Assembly: GCA_938041555.1 (NCBI GenBank)
Contig: CALIAC010000026.1
Location: 1 to 42,207, forward strand
Length of the DNA stretch: 42,207 nucleotides
Reading direction: 5' to 3'
From: an uncultured Candidatus Saccharibacteria bacterium
GTDB lineage: Bacteria; Patescibacteriota; Saccharimonadia; Saccharimonadales; Saccharimonadaceae
Shown here: one piece after another, positions 8,236 to 16,099 of the stretch
Layout of the letters: the number at the start of each line of letters is the position of its first letter
How positions within the stretch are numbered: position 1 is the first letter of the stretch
Made by a program: the position numbers and the translations under genes
Notes under the pieces: generated by a model
What the model was told of the DNA's origin: nothing
Database searches by the model: none
What the model saw: only the letters and a program-made list of their open reading frames with translations

Positions 8236-10236
8236 TTACACCACCGTGCGGCGTAAGAGTTGTGCATTTGCTGCGACAATAATCGTCGAAAGTGACATCA
8301 CCACCGCACCGATCGCGGGCGAAATAACCACCCCGACTGGCGCAAGCACCCCAGCTGCGAGTGGGAGCATCAGCACATTATAGCCCGCTCCCCAGCAGAG
8401 GTTCTGCACCATTTTTCGGTACGTCGCCTGGGCCAGCGTGATCACCCGGACAACCGCCTGCGGATCATCACCAACCAACATAATCCCAGCAGACGCTGCA
8501 GCAACATCGGTCCCTGTCCCAATCGCGACACCACTCTCGGCCTGGGCAAGCGCTGGTGCATCATTCACGCCATCACCAACAAAACACACCCGCTTCCCCT
8601 GCTGCTGGTACGCCATGACAATCGCCGCCTTCTTAGCTGGTGTTACCTCAGCGTGAACCTCAGTGATACCAACGAGGCGAGCAATCGCGTCGGCTGGCCT
8701 TGCACCATCTCCTGTTACCATGGCAACTGTTATACCGCGGCGTTGGAGCGCTGCGACTGCCGCTGCCGCACCAGGGCGCGGCGCATCACCAAGCTCAATT
8801 ACACCACAGACGCGCCCAGCCTGGGCAACATAAACCACTGTATGGTCCGTCGTTATCTCGTCTCGATCAATCTGATGCTGCTGCATAAAGGCCGCATTGC
8901 CAACTAACGTCGGCACGCCCTCAACCACAGCCTGCACGCCATAACCCGGCACCGTCTGGAGGTCGCGCACAGCAGGTATCGCAACATGGCGATCGGCTGC
9001 CGCGCGGCGAATCGCTGCTGCAATCGGGTGCTCTGCTTCATGCTCAGCCGCCGCCGCTAATCCCAGAATAGCCGCCTCGTCCCCACCATGGACTGCAACC
9101 ACTGCCAGGTGGCCAGTCGTCAGCGTACCCGTTTTGTCAAATAACACCACATCGACGTGCCGCGCGGCTTCAAAGGCACGGCGATCGCGCACCACAATAC
9201 CGCGCTGCGCCGCAAGCCCAGTCGAGATCGATACAACCAGCGGCACCGCTAAGCCCAAGGCATGCGGGCACGCCACCACCAGCACCGTTACCACTCGCTG
9301 CAACACTTCACCCAGCGATGCACCAGCCAGCGCCCAGCCAGCGCCCGTCACCAGCGCAGTAGCAAGCGCTGCATAGAAAAGATAGCCCGCTGCCCGATCC
9401 GCCAGCACCTGCGTTCGCGACCGACGCTGCTCAGCCTGGCGCACCAGCTCCATAATATGCGACAACGTTGTATCATCACCAATGTGCTGGGCCATAACAT
9501 GAAGCGCACCAGTGCCATTAATCGTGCCTGCCGTCACAAGACTCCCTGGCTGCTTAGCAACAGGGCGCGACTCACCCGTAAGCATCGACTCATCAACCTG
9601 TGACGCACCAGATATCACCTGGCCATCCACTGGCACACGCCCACCTGGGCGCACCAGCACGGTCATCCCCACAGCCAGATGATCAAGCGGCACTGTATCA
9701 ATCGATTGCTCTGTCACAACCTCAGCTGTCTCAGGTAAGAGCTGGGCTAAGGTATGAGCGGCATCCGTTGCCCGCTTAATCGCTGCCATTTCGAGCCAGT
9801 GCCCGAGGAGCATAATGGTAATGAGCGACGCGAGCTCCCACCAAAAATCCATCCCTGCTACCACGCCACTGGTCACCAGCAGGCTGTAGCCATACGCCAC
9901 ACTGATCGCCAGAGCAATCAGCAGCATCATACCGGGCTGACGCTGGCGTAGCTCCTGCCACCCCGCCCGAATAAAAACTCGGCCACCATACCACAGCAAT
10001 ATCGTCCCGCTTATGGCCGGCACATACCGGCTCACCACCTCAGGTAGTGTATACCCGAGCCACTGCTGAAGTAGTGGTGAACACACCAGGACACTAATCG
10101 TTATGAGCAGCGATAGCCAAAACCGCTGCCGAAATTGCGCCGCATCATGCCCGCAATGGCCACCCTGTCCATGTCCCTCATGGTGAGTATGCTCACCATG
10201 AGTCATATGATGGTGCCGTGACTGTTTTTTATCCAT
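8236..10236 (-). CDS. copB: Copper/heavy-metal-translocating P1B-type ATPase, CopB-like
   Basis: A 666-residue P1B ATPase. The ATG at 10236 was chosen over one 24 bp upstream because GAGGGG lies 6 nt before it. The N-terminus is a His-rich tail (HHHMTHGEHTHHEGHGQGGH) instead of an HMA domain. Then come paired TM helices, the actuator motif TGESRP, the membrane metal site CPH (in VVACPHALGLAVPL), the phosphorylation motif DKTGTLTTG, nucleotide-binding HP motif (EHPIAAAI), and the hinge GDGVNDAPALA. CPH with a His-rich N-terminus is typical of CopB (P1B-3) enzymes exporting copper or silver; CPC would indicate CopA. It lies 58 bp downstream of a CsoR-type repressor in the same direction, which supports copper. 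A small palindrome (10248-10262) sits just before the ribosome-binding site. Confidence 0.93.
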   Translation of the reverse strand: MDKKQSRHHHMTHGEHTHHEGHGQGGHCGHDAAQFRQRFWLSLLITISVLVCSPLLQQWLGYTLPEVVSRYVPAISGTILLWYGGRVFIRAGWQELRQRQPGMMLLIALAISVAYGYSLLVTSGVVAGMDFWWELASLITIMLLGHWLEMAAIKRATDAAHTLAQLLPETAEVVTEQSIDTVPLDHLAVGMTVLVRPGGRVPVDGQVISGASQVDESMLTGESRPVAKQPGSLVTAGTINGTGALHVMAQHIGDDTTLSHIMELVRQAEQRRSRTQVLADRAAGYLFYAALATALVTGAGWALAGASLGEVLQRVVTVLVVACPHALGLAVPLVVSISTGLAAQRGIVVRDRRAFEAARHVDVVLFDKTGTLTTGHLAVVAVHGGDEAAILGLAAAAEHEAEHPIAAAIRRAAADRHVAIPAVRDLQTVPGYGVQAVVEGVPTLVGNAAFMQQHQIDRDEITTDHTVVYVAQAGRVCGVIELGDAPRPGAAAAVAALQRRGITVAMVTGDGARPADAIARLVGITEVHAEVTPAKKAAIVMAYQQQGKRVCFVGDGVNDAPALAQAESGVAIGTGTDVAAASAGIMLVGDDPQAVVRVITLAQATYRKMVQNLCWGAGYNVLMLPLAAGVLAPVGVVISPAIGAVVMSLSTIIVAANAQLLRRTVV

Positions 10237-10294
10237 AACAAACCCCTCGGTGCTGCGCACCGTATTATTCTTCTATTCTCATAGCTGCGTACTG

Positions 10295-10573
10295 TTAGCG
10301 GATATTCGTCAGGTCATAGAGCTGGTCGAGCTCTTTGAGTGCCTTATCGCGCTGCTTCGTATCACTTGACGCCAGCATCTCAGCCACATGTGTCTCGAGG
10401 TGCTGCTTGACCATCAGCTTGTTCAGCGATGCCAGCGACTTCTGGATCGACAGACTCTGGATGATAATGTCCATACAGTAGGCATCGTCGGCCACACGCT
10501 TTTCTAACCCCTCCAGCTGGCCCTTCATAATTTTGATACGGTGTAGTGCTCGTCTGGTAATATCTTTGCTCAT
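10295..10573 (-). CDS. csoR: CsoR-family copper-sensing repressor
   Basis: A 92-residue all-helical DUF156/CsoR-RcnR family protein. Its conserved start (RRALHRIKIMKGQLEGLEKRV) leads to the metal ligand Cys in DAYCMDII (about residue 33), and helix 2 ends with HLETH (about residues 59-63). The usual CsoR ligand set is Cys-His-Cys (x-HLxxC). Here the last Cys is His, giving Cys-His-His, a set known from Thermus CsoR-like proteins and still copper-responsive there. Metal binding would release it from the operator just upstream. It forms an operon with the CopB-like ATPase. The -10 box lies only 6 nt before the ATG, so the mRNA is predicted to be leaderless; an AGGAG is too close to the ATG to work as a standard Shine-Dalgarno. 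Confidence 0.92.
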   Translation of the reverse strand: MSKDITRRALHRIKIMKGQLEGLEKRVADDAYCMDIIIQSLSIQKSLASLNKLMVKQHLETHVAEMLASSDTKQRDKALKELDQLYDLTNIR

Positions 10574-10579
10574 ACTCCT

Positions 10580-10608
10580 ATGGTATACCCCCTGGGGGTA
10601 TCTGTCAA
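10580..10608 (-). promoter_or_regulatory. csoR-copB promoter with CsoR operator
   Basis: On the minus strand TTGACA (10603-10608) is followed after 17 bp by TACCAT (10580-10585), 6 nt before the csoR ATG. The spacer holds the palindrome ATACCCCC-T-GGGGGTAT (plus strand 10585-10601), a perfect 8-bp-arm inverted repeat of the G-tract type typical of CsoR operators. Repressor binding there would occlude RNA polymerase, so the operon should be autorepressed and induced by copper. Confidence 0.9.
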
Positions 10609-10623
10609 CCGATTCTTTCCTGA

Positions 10624-10656
10624 ATTAAAAACCCACCACAGACGTGGTGAGTTTTG
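10624..10656 (-). terminator. Rho-independent terminator of groES-groEL
   Basis: The groEL transcript would form CACCAC-gtct-GTGGTG, extended by AAAAC/GTTTT pairing around one mismatch (10628-10655), followed by a T-rich run reading TTTTTAATT. It begins about 22 bp after the groEL stop codon. Confidence 0.8.
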
Positions 10657-10677
10657 GAGAACGAGGCAGGACGAGGC

Positions 10678-12321
10678 TTAGTACATACCCATACCACCGC
10701 CCATGCCAGGCATACCAGCTGGGCTTGCCGCTTCCTTCTCAGGCAGGTCGACGACAAGCGCACCCATCGTCATTGCGGTGCCAGCGATGGAGGCAGCATT
10801 TTGCAGTGCTTCCTTGGTAACGCGAACAGGGTCAACCACGCCAGCTGCTTTGAGATCGATCAGCTCACCTGGTGTGTTAACGTTAATACCAAAGCCAGGC
10901 TGCGCTGCCTTCACCTGTGGCAGCCACTCATCGGCATTGAGGCCAGAGTTAGTTAGCAAGATGCGGAACGGTTGCTCGAGCGCATGGATGAGCAAATCCT
11001 CACCAGCGGTCACCGACGCATCAGCATCACCAGCGTGGGTGTAGCTCGTTGCAAGATTGACCAGTGTCACCCCGCCACCAGGCACAACACCCTCAGCCAG
11101 AGCAGCCTTGACGGCAGCCACCGCATCATCAACGCGGTATTTCTTCTCTTCGATCTCGGTCTCGGTTGCCCCACCTACCTTAATCACAGCCACTTGGCCA
11201 GTCAGGGCAGCTTGGCGCTTGACGAGATTGTTCTTAGTGTAGTCGCTTGTGCTATTGGCAATTTCAACGGCAATCTGGTCAATCCGGGCATCGACTGCCG
11301 TCTTTGCACCAGCCCCTTCGACGATCGTTGTCAAATCCTTGGTAGCAATCACCTTGCGAGCCGAACCGACCACATCAGGGCCAACCGTATCAAAGCTCAT
11401 ACCAGTATCCTCGGTAATGACTTTTGCGCCTACCAGAGCAGCAATATCATAGAGGACATCCTTATCGCTCGGCGCTTTAATAGCCAGGGTGTTAAAGGCA
11501 CCCTTGAGGCGGTTAAGCACAAGCAGGCCAAGCGCTTCGCCATCCACATCGTCAGCAATCAAGACGAGATCCTTCTTACCACTCTGGGCAATCATCTCAA
11601 GCAGTGGAACGAACTCTTGCGCCGAAGAAATCTTCTTGTCGGTAATAACGATGGCTGGCTTGTCGTACACCGCTTCCATTCGCTTGGTATCCGTTGCCAT
11701 ATAAGGGCTGACGAAGCCGCGCTGAACAGTAAAGCCTTCAACCACTTCACTCTCTAGCTCAAGGCCGCGGCCTTCCTCAACCGTCACCACACCATTGGGC
11801 CCGATCTTCTCCATTACATCAGCAATCAGCCGGCCAATTGCGTCATCACCCGCCGAGATAGTTGCCACCTCTGCGACGCGTGTTTCATCATTGCGAATGT
11901 CTTCTGCCTGCTCGCTCAACGCTGCTGTTACCTCTGCCGCAGCGCGCTCCAGACCCTTGCGCAGCAGCATCGGGTTGTGACCAGCAGCAATCAGCTTGTT
12001 TGCCTCACTAAGGATATGGTAAGTCAAGACCGTCACGGTAGTGGTACCATCACCTGCTACATCGTTCATTTTGTTGGCGGCTTGCTTGATGAGCTCTGCC
12101 CCCACCTTAAAGCCTAGTGTCTCGTCATCAACATCCTCGATGTCGATACCCTTGGCCACTGTTACACCATCGTGTGTCACACTCGGGCCACCGTAGCTTT
12201 TGCCAATGACAACATTGCGACCCTTTGGCCCCATCGTTGTCTTCACTGCGTTGTAGAGAATCTCTGCCCCACCCAAAATCCGGCGGCGCGCATCTTCATC
12301 ATAAAATACTTTTTTTGCCAT
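10678..12321 (-). CDS. groEL: Chaperonin GroEL (Hsp60)
   Basis: A 547-residue protein of normal GroEL length with the conserved blocks: TMGPKGRNV near residue 30, ATP-binding DGTTT (in GDGTTTVTVL, about 87-95), GGGVTL (about 410), and the Gly-Met-rich C-terminal tail PGMGGGMGMY. It assists folding of cytosolic proteins with GroES, ATP-driven, as a double heptameric ring. The start is supported by AGGAGA about 9 nt upstream. It lies 12 bp downstream of groES in the same operon, under the CIRCE-controlled promoter, and is followed by a terminator. Confidence 0.98.
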   Translation of the reverse strand: MAKKVFYDEDARRRILGGAEILYNAVKTTMGPKGRNVVIGKSYGGPSVTHDGVTVAKGIDIEDVDDETLGFKVGAELIKQAANKMNDVAGDGTTTVTVLTYHILSEANKLIAAGHNPMLLRKGLERAAAEVTAALSEQAEDIRNDETRVAEVATISAGDDAIGRLIADVMEKIGPNGVVTVEEGRGLELESEVVEGFTVQRGFVSPYMATDTKRMEAVYDKPAIVITDKKISSAQEFVPLLEMIAQSGKKDLVLIADDVDGEALGLLVLNRLKGAFNTLAIKAPSDKDVLYDIAALVGAKVITEDTGMSFDTVGPDVVGSARKVIATKDLTTIVEGAGAKTAVDARIDQIAVEIANSTSDYTKNNLVKRQAALTGQVAVIKVGGATETEIEEKKYRVDDAVAAVKAALAEGVVPGGGVTLVNLATSYTHAGDADASVTAGEDLLIHALEQPFRILLTNSGLNADEWLPQVKAAQPGFGINVNTPGELIDLKAAGVVDPVRVTKEALQNAASIAGTAMTMGALVVDLPEKEAASPAGMPGMGGGMGMY

Positions 12322-12333
12322 AGACTGGTTCTC

Positions 12334-12600
12334 CTATTCTACTGTCGCGAGGATATCCTCGTCCTTGATAATCAAATACTCTTCTTTGTCGAGCTTAATG
12401 GTGGTAGCTGCGTAGTTCTTGTAAACCACCCGCGCGTCAACCACGACATCTTCTACTGCCGATCCAACAGCAATCACCTTGGCAGCTTCCGACTTCTCCT
12501 GAGCCGACTCGGGCAAAAAGATCCCGCTGGCAGTCTTCTCTGGCTTTTTCTCCTTAACCGCCACGACGAAATGCGCCATTGGCTTGATTGGTGAACTCAT
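12334..12600 (-). CDS. groES: Co-chaperonin GroES
   Basis: An 88-residue protein with the GroES fold signature: the mobile loop region EKTASGIFLPESAQEKSE and the later V-Y-KNYAATTIKLDKEEYLIIKDEDILATVE block ending the domain. It caps GroEL. The start is chosen at 12600, with AAAGGGG about 6 nt upstream. The short extension MSSPIKP before the core is slightly longer than in many GroES proteins; initiation at Met8 is possible but lacks its own ribosome-binding site. It is the first gene of the groES-groEL operon. Confidence 0.96.
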   Translation of the reverse strand: MSSPIKPMAHFVVAVKEKKPEKTASGIFLPESAQEKSEAAKVIAVGSAVEDVVVDARVVYKNYAATTIKLDKEEYLIIKDEDILATVE

Positions 12601-12653
12601 TGGTTACCCCTTTCTTATACTTATCACCGCGCCCGGTATCAATCAAGGCGCTT

Positions 12654-12692
12654 CTAGCACTCTAGTATAGCGAGTGCTAATGGGAAAATCAA
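12654..12692 (-). promoter_or_regulatory. CIRCE operator and groES promoter
   Basis: CTAGCACTC (12654-12662), 9 bp, GAGTGCTAA (12672-12680) matches the CIRCE consensus TTAGCACTC-N9-GAGTGCTAA with one mismatch. On the minus strand a promoter TTGATT (12687-12692), 17-bp spacer, TATACT (12664-12669) is interlaced, its -10 lying in the CIRCE spacer. This is the classic HrcA-repressed heat-shock layout. No hrcA gene lies in the window. Confidence 0.95.
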
Positions 12693-12794
12693 GAGAGGTG
12701 ACTAAGCCTGCTACCTAAGCACGCAATACATCATTTTTTAGCGTAAAATAAATACAGTATTTATCCATAAGTCATATCAATCACCGGAGGCACC

Positions 12795-13262
12795 ATGCAC
12801 AGACACATCAACGTACGCGGAATTATCATCAACGACAGGGGCGAGCTCTTTTGCCAGCGCTTGACAGCGCGCACTGGCGATGGCCGAGATTTTTGGTGTA
12901 CACCGGGCGGTGGGCTGGATCTGGGTGAGAGCGTGATGGACGGCCTACGGCGAGAGATGATCGAAGAAACTGGCGTTGAGCCAGTGATTGGCCGGCTGCT
13001 CTTCGTCCAGCAGTTTGCTATCGCCACGCCAGCAGCTGGCGAGCCACACGAACAGCTTGAGTTCTTGTTCCACATCACCAACTGGCACGACTACCAGTCG
13101 ATTGACCTTGCCGCTACAACGCACGGCTTGGCGGAGGTCGCCGAGTGTGGCTTTATTAGCCCGCAGCAGTACCCAATTTTACCTCACTTCCTTGCCGAGG
13201 TTGATCTGGCGCAGCTCATCGCTCGCAATCAGCCGGTGCAGCGCCTAAGCTCCTTGGCATAA
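12795..13262 (+). CDS. Nudix hydrolase
   Basis: A 155-residue protein with a full Nudix box GGGLDLGESVMDGLRREM-IEETG (about residues 36-58), matching GX5EX7REUXEEXGU. The family cleaves nucleoside diphosphates linked to another moiety (for example oxidised dNTPs, ADP-ribose, dinucleoside polyphosphates); the specific substrate cannot be read here. No other domain is present. A GGAGG Shine-Dalgarno lies 5 nt before the ATG. It is divergent from groES. The MFS promoter starts 3 bp after its stop codon, so the two genes seem to be separately transcribed. Confidence 0.92.
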   Translation: MHRHINVRGIIINDRGELFCQRLTARTGDGRDFWCTPGGGLDLGESVMDGLRREMIEETGVEPVIGRLLFVQQFAIATPAAGEPHEQLEFLFHITNWHDYQSIDLAATTHGLAEVAECGFISPQQYPILPHFLAEVDLAQLIARNQPVQRLSSLA

Positions 13263-13264
13263 AA

Positions 13265-13293
13265 TTGACAAACAGTTCTCTTCGGCGTATCAT
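13265..13293 (+). promoter_or_regulatory. Promoter of the MFS pump gene
   Basis: TTGACA (13265-13270), a 17-bp spacer, and TATCAT (13288-13293), a near-consensus sigma70-type promoter. Transcription should start near 13300, giving a leader of about 135 nt before the MFS ATG, unusual in this window. A hairpin with arms TCTCGA (13328-13333) and TCGAGA (13347-13352) overlaps the GAGGAG (13351-13356) that precedes a small leader ORF. Confidence 0.75.
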
Positions 13294-13360
13294 AGCATAT
13301 TTGGTTGATAGTTCTCTACCTAACGCATCTCGAAGCCATGTAGGAGTCGAGAGGAGAAGT

Positions 13361-13486
13361 ATGTACTCGAACGAGAGCAAGAACCTTATTTTACATTTCG
13401 GAATATTAACTATAGTAACTAACCAAGGAATTCTATGCTCCATCATCTACCCCAACGTCACAAACTCATCGTCATGCTTGCCGTGA
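13361..13486 (+). CDS. Possible leader peptide overlapping the MFS start (41 aa)
   Basis: A short ORF starts MYSNESKNL and ends LPTOP-like at the stop in 13484-13486, 41 codons plus stop, in a different frame from the MFS gene and running 52 bp into it. GAGGAG lies 4 nt before its ATG, a better ribosome-binding site than the AAGGA before the MFS ATG, and is partly hidden in a hairpin. The arrangement resembles leader ORFs that couple ribosome stalling or termination to expression of a downstream resistance gene. No similarity is recognised, and the ORF may be chance; confidence rests only on position, Shine-Dalgarno and the long leader. Confidence 0.3.
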   Translation: MYSNESKNLILHFGILTIVTNQGILCSIIYPNVTNSSSCLP

Positions 13487-15102
13487 TGAGCGCTCTCTTT
13501 CTCGTAGCGCTCGACCAAACCATCGTGGCGACAGCACTAGGCGCAATCGTCAAGGAATTCAATAGCTTCTCGTCACTTGGCTTTATCGTTACTGCCTATA
13601 TGCTCACCACCACTGTAACGGTGCCGCTAGCAGGTAAGCTCAGTGATATGTATGGCCGCAAGCCGCTTTTGCTGAGTGGAGTAGCGGTCTTTACCATTGG
13701 CTCCTTACTCAGTGGTATCGCGCCAACCGTGGAATGGCTCATTGCGTGGCGTGCGCTGCAAGGAATTGGTGGCGGCATTATCACCGCCAACGCCTTTACT
13801 ATTGTCGGCGATCTCTTTACACCCAAAGAGCGGGGCCGCTGGCAGGGGCTCATCGGTGCGACCTTTGGCATGAGCTCGGTAGCGGGGCCATTGCTTGGTG
13901 GCTGGCTAACCGATGGTGCGACCATCTTTGGCGTCACAACCGACTGGCGCTGGACGTTCTTTATCAATGTGCCAATTGGCGTCATCGCCACCGCTCTCAT
14001 CATCCGCTATTGTCCACAAATCAAGCACGACAGCCAGCACAAGCCAGACTACCTCGGTGCTCTTTTTATCACCATTGCTCTGGCGGCACTTGTCTTGGCA
14101 GTAGACAATACGGAGATGGTCTTTAAGAGCGTCATCGACCGTGGCATGAGCCTTACTCTCATCAAAAGTGTGCTGCTCACTATTGCCGCCCTTGCAAGTG
14201 GTATCTTCCTCTGGCTTGAGCGCAAAGCCGCCCAGCCGATTCTCCCTCTCCGCTTCTTCCGTAACCCCACCTACCGCCTCATTATGCTCATTAGCCTGCT
14301 CTTTGGTGCCGCTTTTCTCGGAGCAATCCTCTACCTCACGCAGTTTAACCAGCAAGTCTTTGGTGCAACCGCCTCGCAGGCTGGCCTGATGCTCTTGCCA
14401 ATGGTGGGCGGAATGATGATTAGCTCTATTGGCGTGGGGCAACTCATCAGCCGGACAGGTGTATACAAGCGCTATATCGTCATCGGCTGCGCCATCACCG
14501 CAGCAAGTATTCTCTCGCTTATCACGCTCCAACCCACCTCACCTTACTGGCACGAGGCAATCATCATGGCTATAGCTGGCTTTGGCATGGGGATGTGTAT
14601 GCCCATCCTTACTCTCGCGGTGCAAAATGAATTCCGCCAGCAGGATCTCGGCGCTGCTACCTCAAGCGTGCAGCTCTTTCGCGGGCTTGGCTCAACGGTG
14701 GGGACGGCTATCTTTGCGGGCGTGCTCACTAGTGGCATCCTGCACAGCCTTGGCGACGTCAATCAGATTCCCTATATCCAGACGCTGCGCCACACACCAC
14801 AGGCCACTCGGCAACTCGATGGCGAGCTCAATGCCGATACCCTGCTGCGTATCAACAGCCAACGCGACGCCATCAGCCAGGGTGCAGCCAAAGGCATGGC
14901 CCGCCTGCCTGCTCCAGCTCGCACGCGTGCCCAGCAGCAGCTGAGTCAGCAGCAAGACGACTACACCACTCGTATTCTCAATGCCTTTAGCGACTCCTTG
15001 CACCAGATTTTCATCATTAGCGCAGCACTCATGGCCACGGGCTTCCTTGTTGCCCTCTTCTTGCCTCAGCGCACCCTCACCACCAAGCCTGCGGATGATT
15101 AG
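13435..15102 (+). CDS. MFS drug efflux transporter, DHA2 (EmrB/QacA) family
   Basis: A 555-residue membrane protein with about 14 hydrophobic helices. Family motifs are visible: LDQTIVATAL in TM1 (motif D1), GKLSDMYGRKP between TM2 and TM3 (motif A), RALQGIGGGII in TM4 (motif B), and the TM5 motif C region GPLLGGWLTD. A hydrophilic insertion (about residues 455-510, Gln/Ala-rich) precedes the last helix. Members export drugs, dyes and biocides in exchange for protons. AAGGA lies 7 nt before the ATG. It has its own promoter with a long leader holding a small overlapping ORF, so substrate-responsive regulation is possible but unproven. Confidence 0.93.
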   Translation: MLHHLPQRHKLIVMLAVMSALFLVALDQTIVATALGAIVKEFNSFSSLGFIVTAYMLTTTVTVPLAGKLSDMYGRKPLLLSGVAVFTIGSLLSGIAPTVEWLIAWRALQGIGGGIITANAFTIVGDLFTPKERGRWQGLIGATFGMSSVAGPLLGGWLTDGATIFGVTTDWRWTFFINVPIGVIATALIIRYCPQIKHDSQHKPDYLGALFITIALAALVLAVDNTEMVFKSVIDRGMSLTLIKSVLLTIAALASGIFLWLERKAAQPILPLRFFRNPTYRLIMLISLLFGAAFLGAILYLTQFNQQVFGATASQAGLMLLPMVGGMMISSIGVGQLISRTGVYKRYIVIGCAITAASILSLITLQPTSPYWHEAIIMAIAGFGMGMCMPILTLAVQNEFRQQDLGAATSSVQLFRGLGSTVGTAIFAGVLTSGILHSLGDVNQIPYIQTLRHTPQATRQLDGELNADTLLRINSQRDAISQGAAKGMARLPAPARTRAQQQLSQQQDDYTTRILNAFSDSLHQIFIISAALMATGFLVALFLPQRTLTTKPADD

Positions 15103-15168
15103 ACGGTAGAGAATGATTATCCCGCAGACAGTGCTCGACGCTCTCGATGTTATGTAGTTTGGGGTCGT

Positions 15169-15680
15169 TTACTGAGCAAAATACTTCTCTTCAGCTTCAG
15201 TAAGATCAGTCATCGCTGGCGATTCAATTGTCGCGGACACGAGTCTTGTGGCGACTCCTAAACCGACACTCGCGCGTGACGGCAAATACCAAGACAAAGT
15301 TTCTACTTTGCTGCTAAGGCCGGGGGTTGCAGTCCCGTACAGTGATGTAAGTCCAGCAACGTACTCTGAGCGGGCCGACTGTATCAATGCCCTAATTTCC
15401 GGGCCTGGGCCCGGGGGGCAAGGCTGGTCAAGCGGAAAGCGATTCTGGATATATACTTATTGTTGTTGACGGCCAGGCTTATGTGTCCGTCTTCTTCTCC
15501 GTTGCTGACGGGGGTGACAAAAAACCTTCCATCGTCGGGAGCGGGTGTCCAGCCGAACTGGTCTCGCAGCGAGAAAGCCTCTTCGACGGTCATGGGCCAT
15601 CGATGCTCAGCAATCGCTCGAATAATATCAATTGCCTGGTCAGTCGGGTAAGCACGAAAATCTGGTGTATAGTCGCTCAT
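15169..15680 (-). pseudogene. Frameshifted DUF6301-like gene
   Basis: The first segment (15680 down to 15384, 98 codons) starts MSDYTPDFRAYPTDQ after a good AAGGGG ribosome-binding site and includes the WPMT-EEA-L-QFGW pattern I associate with DUF6301. It runs out of frame just after a C6 tract (coding strand; plus-strand G6 at 15413-15418). The second segment (to 15169) continues in the -1 frame as EIRALIQSARSEYVAGL and ends EEKYFAQ. A seventh C would restore one continuous reading frame of about 170 residues through LAPPGPGPEIRAL, so this is a recent 1-bp contraction, a phase-variable tract, or a sequencing error. I know DUF6301 mainly from Actinomyces and relatives, typical Saccharibacteria hosts. 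Function is unknown. Confidence 0.65.
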
Positions 15681-15765
15681 AGAATGCCCCTTTTTCTAGT
15701 TTGCAATTCTTTTTATATTGTAGCAAGTATACAAACTAGCCAACAACTGGGCGTAGGTAGTTATA

Positions 15766-16074
15766 TTACCCTACCTGCCGACGCGGCACAATCCGCTTCG
15801 TCACCGCATCGACAAAAAGCCGATAGGCCAGGCGATTTTCCTTGGCATACGTGATAAGAATACCAAGGACGCGCTGGCAGTGCGGGCAGTGCAGCTCATC
15901 ACCAGCTGGGGTCATATCGATAAAACGGTCGACATACATTCGCCGCAGCGAGCCTGGGCCATCCTTTTGGTAGAACGCTACGTGCTTGGCGCAGCCTTCG
16001 CAGCAAACATCAAGCACCCGCGACGATCCACCGCGCCGCGCTTGGTAAGCATCTTGGATGAATTGATACGTCAT
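15766..16074 (-). CDS. Small zinc-ribbon-like protein of unknown function
   Basis: A 102-residue protein with two Cys clusters: LDVCCEGC (about residues 22-28) and LHCPHC (about 61-66), spaced like a zinc ribbon or treble-clef site. The rest is basic and has no membrane segment. GAGGAGA lies about 5 nt before the ATG. It follows the ABC-2 permease by 25 bp on the same strand, so it is probably the third gene of that operon; whether it serves the exporter is unknown. I do not recognise the family. Confidence 0.75.
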   Translation of the reverse strand: MTYQFIQDAYQARRGGSSRVLDVCCEGCAKHVAFYQKDGPGSLRRMYVDRFIDMTPAGDELHCPHCQRVLGILITYAKENRLAYRLFVDAVTKRIVPRRQVG

Positions 16075-16099
16075 GTTGTCTCCTCTTGTTAGCTGCTTG

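Noticed and set aside
13906..14532. 208-codon minus-strand frame within the MFS gene
   Set aside because: Antisense to a clear 14-TM pump and without start context.
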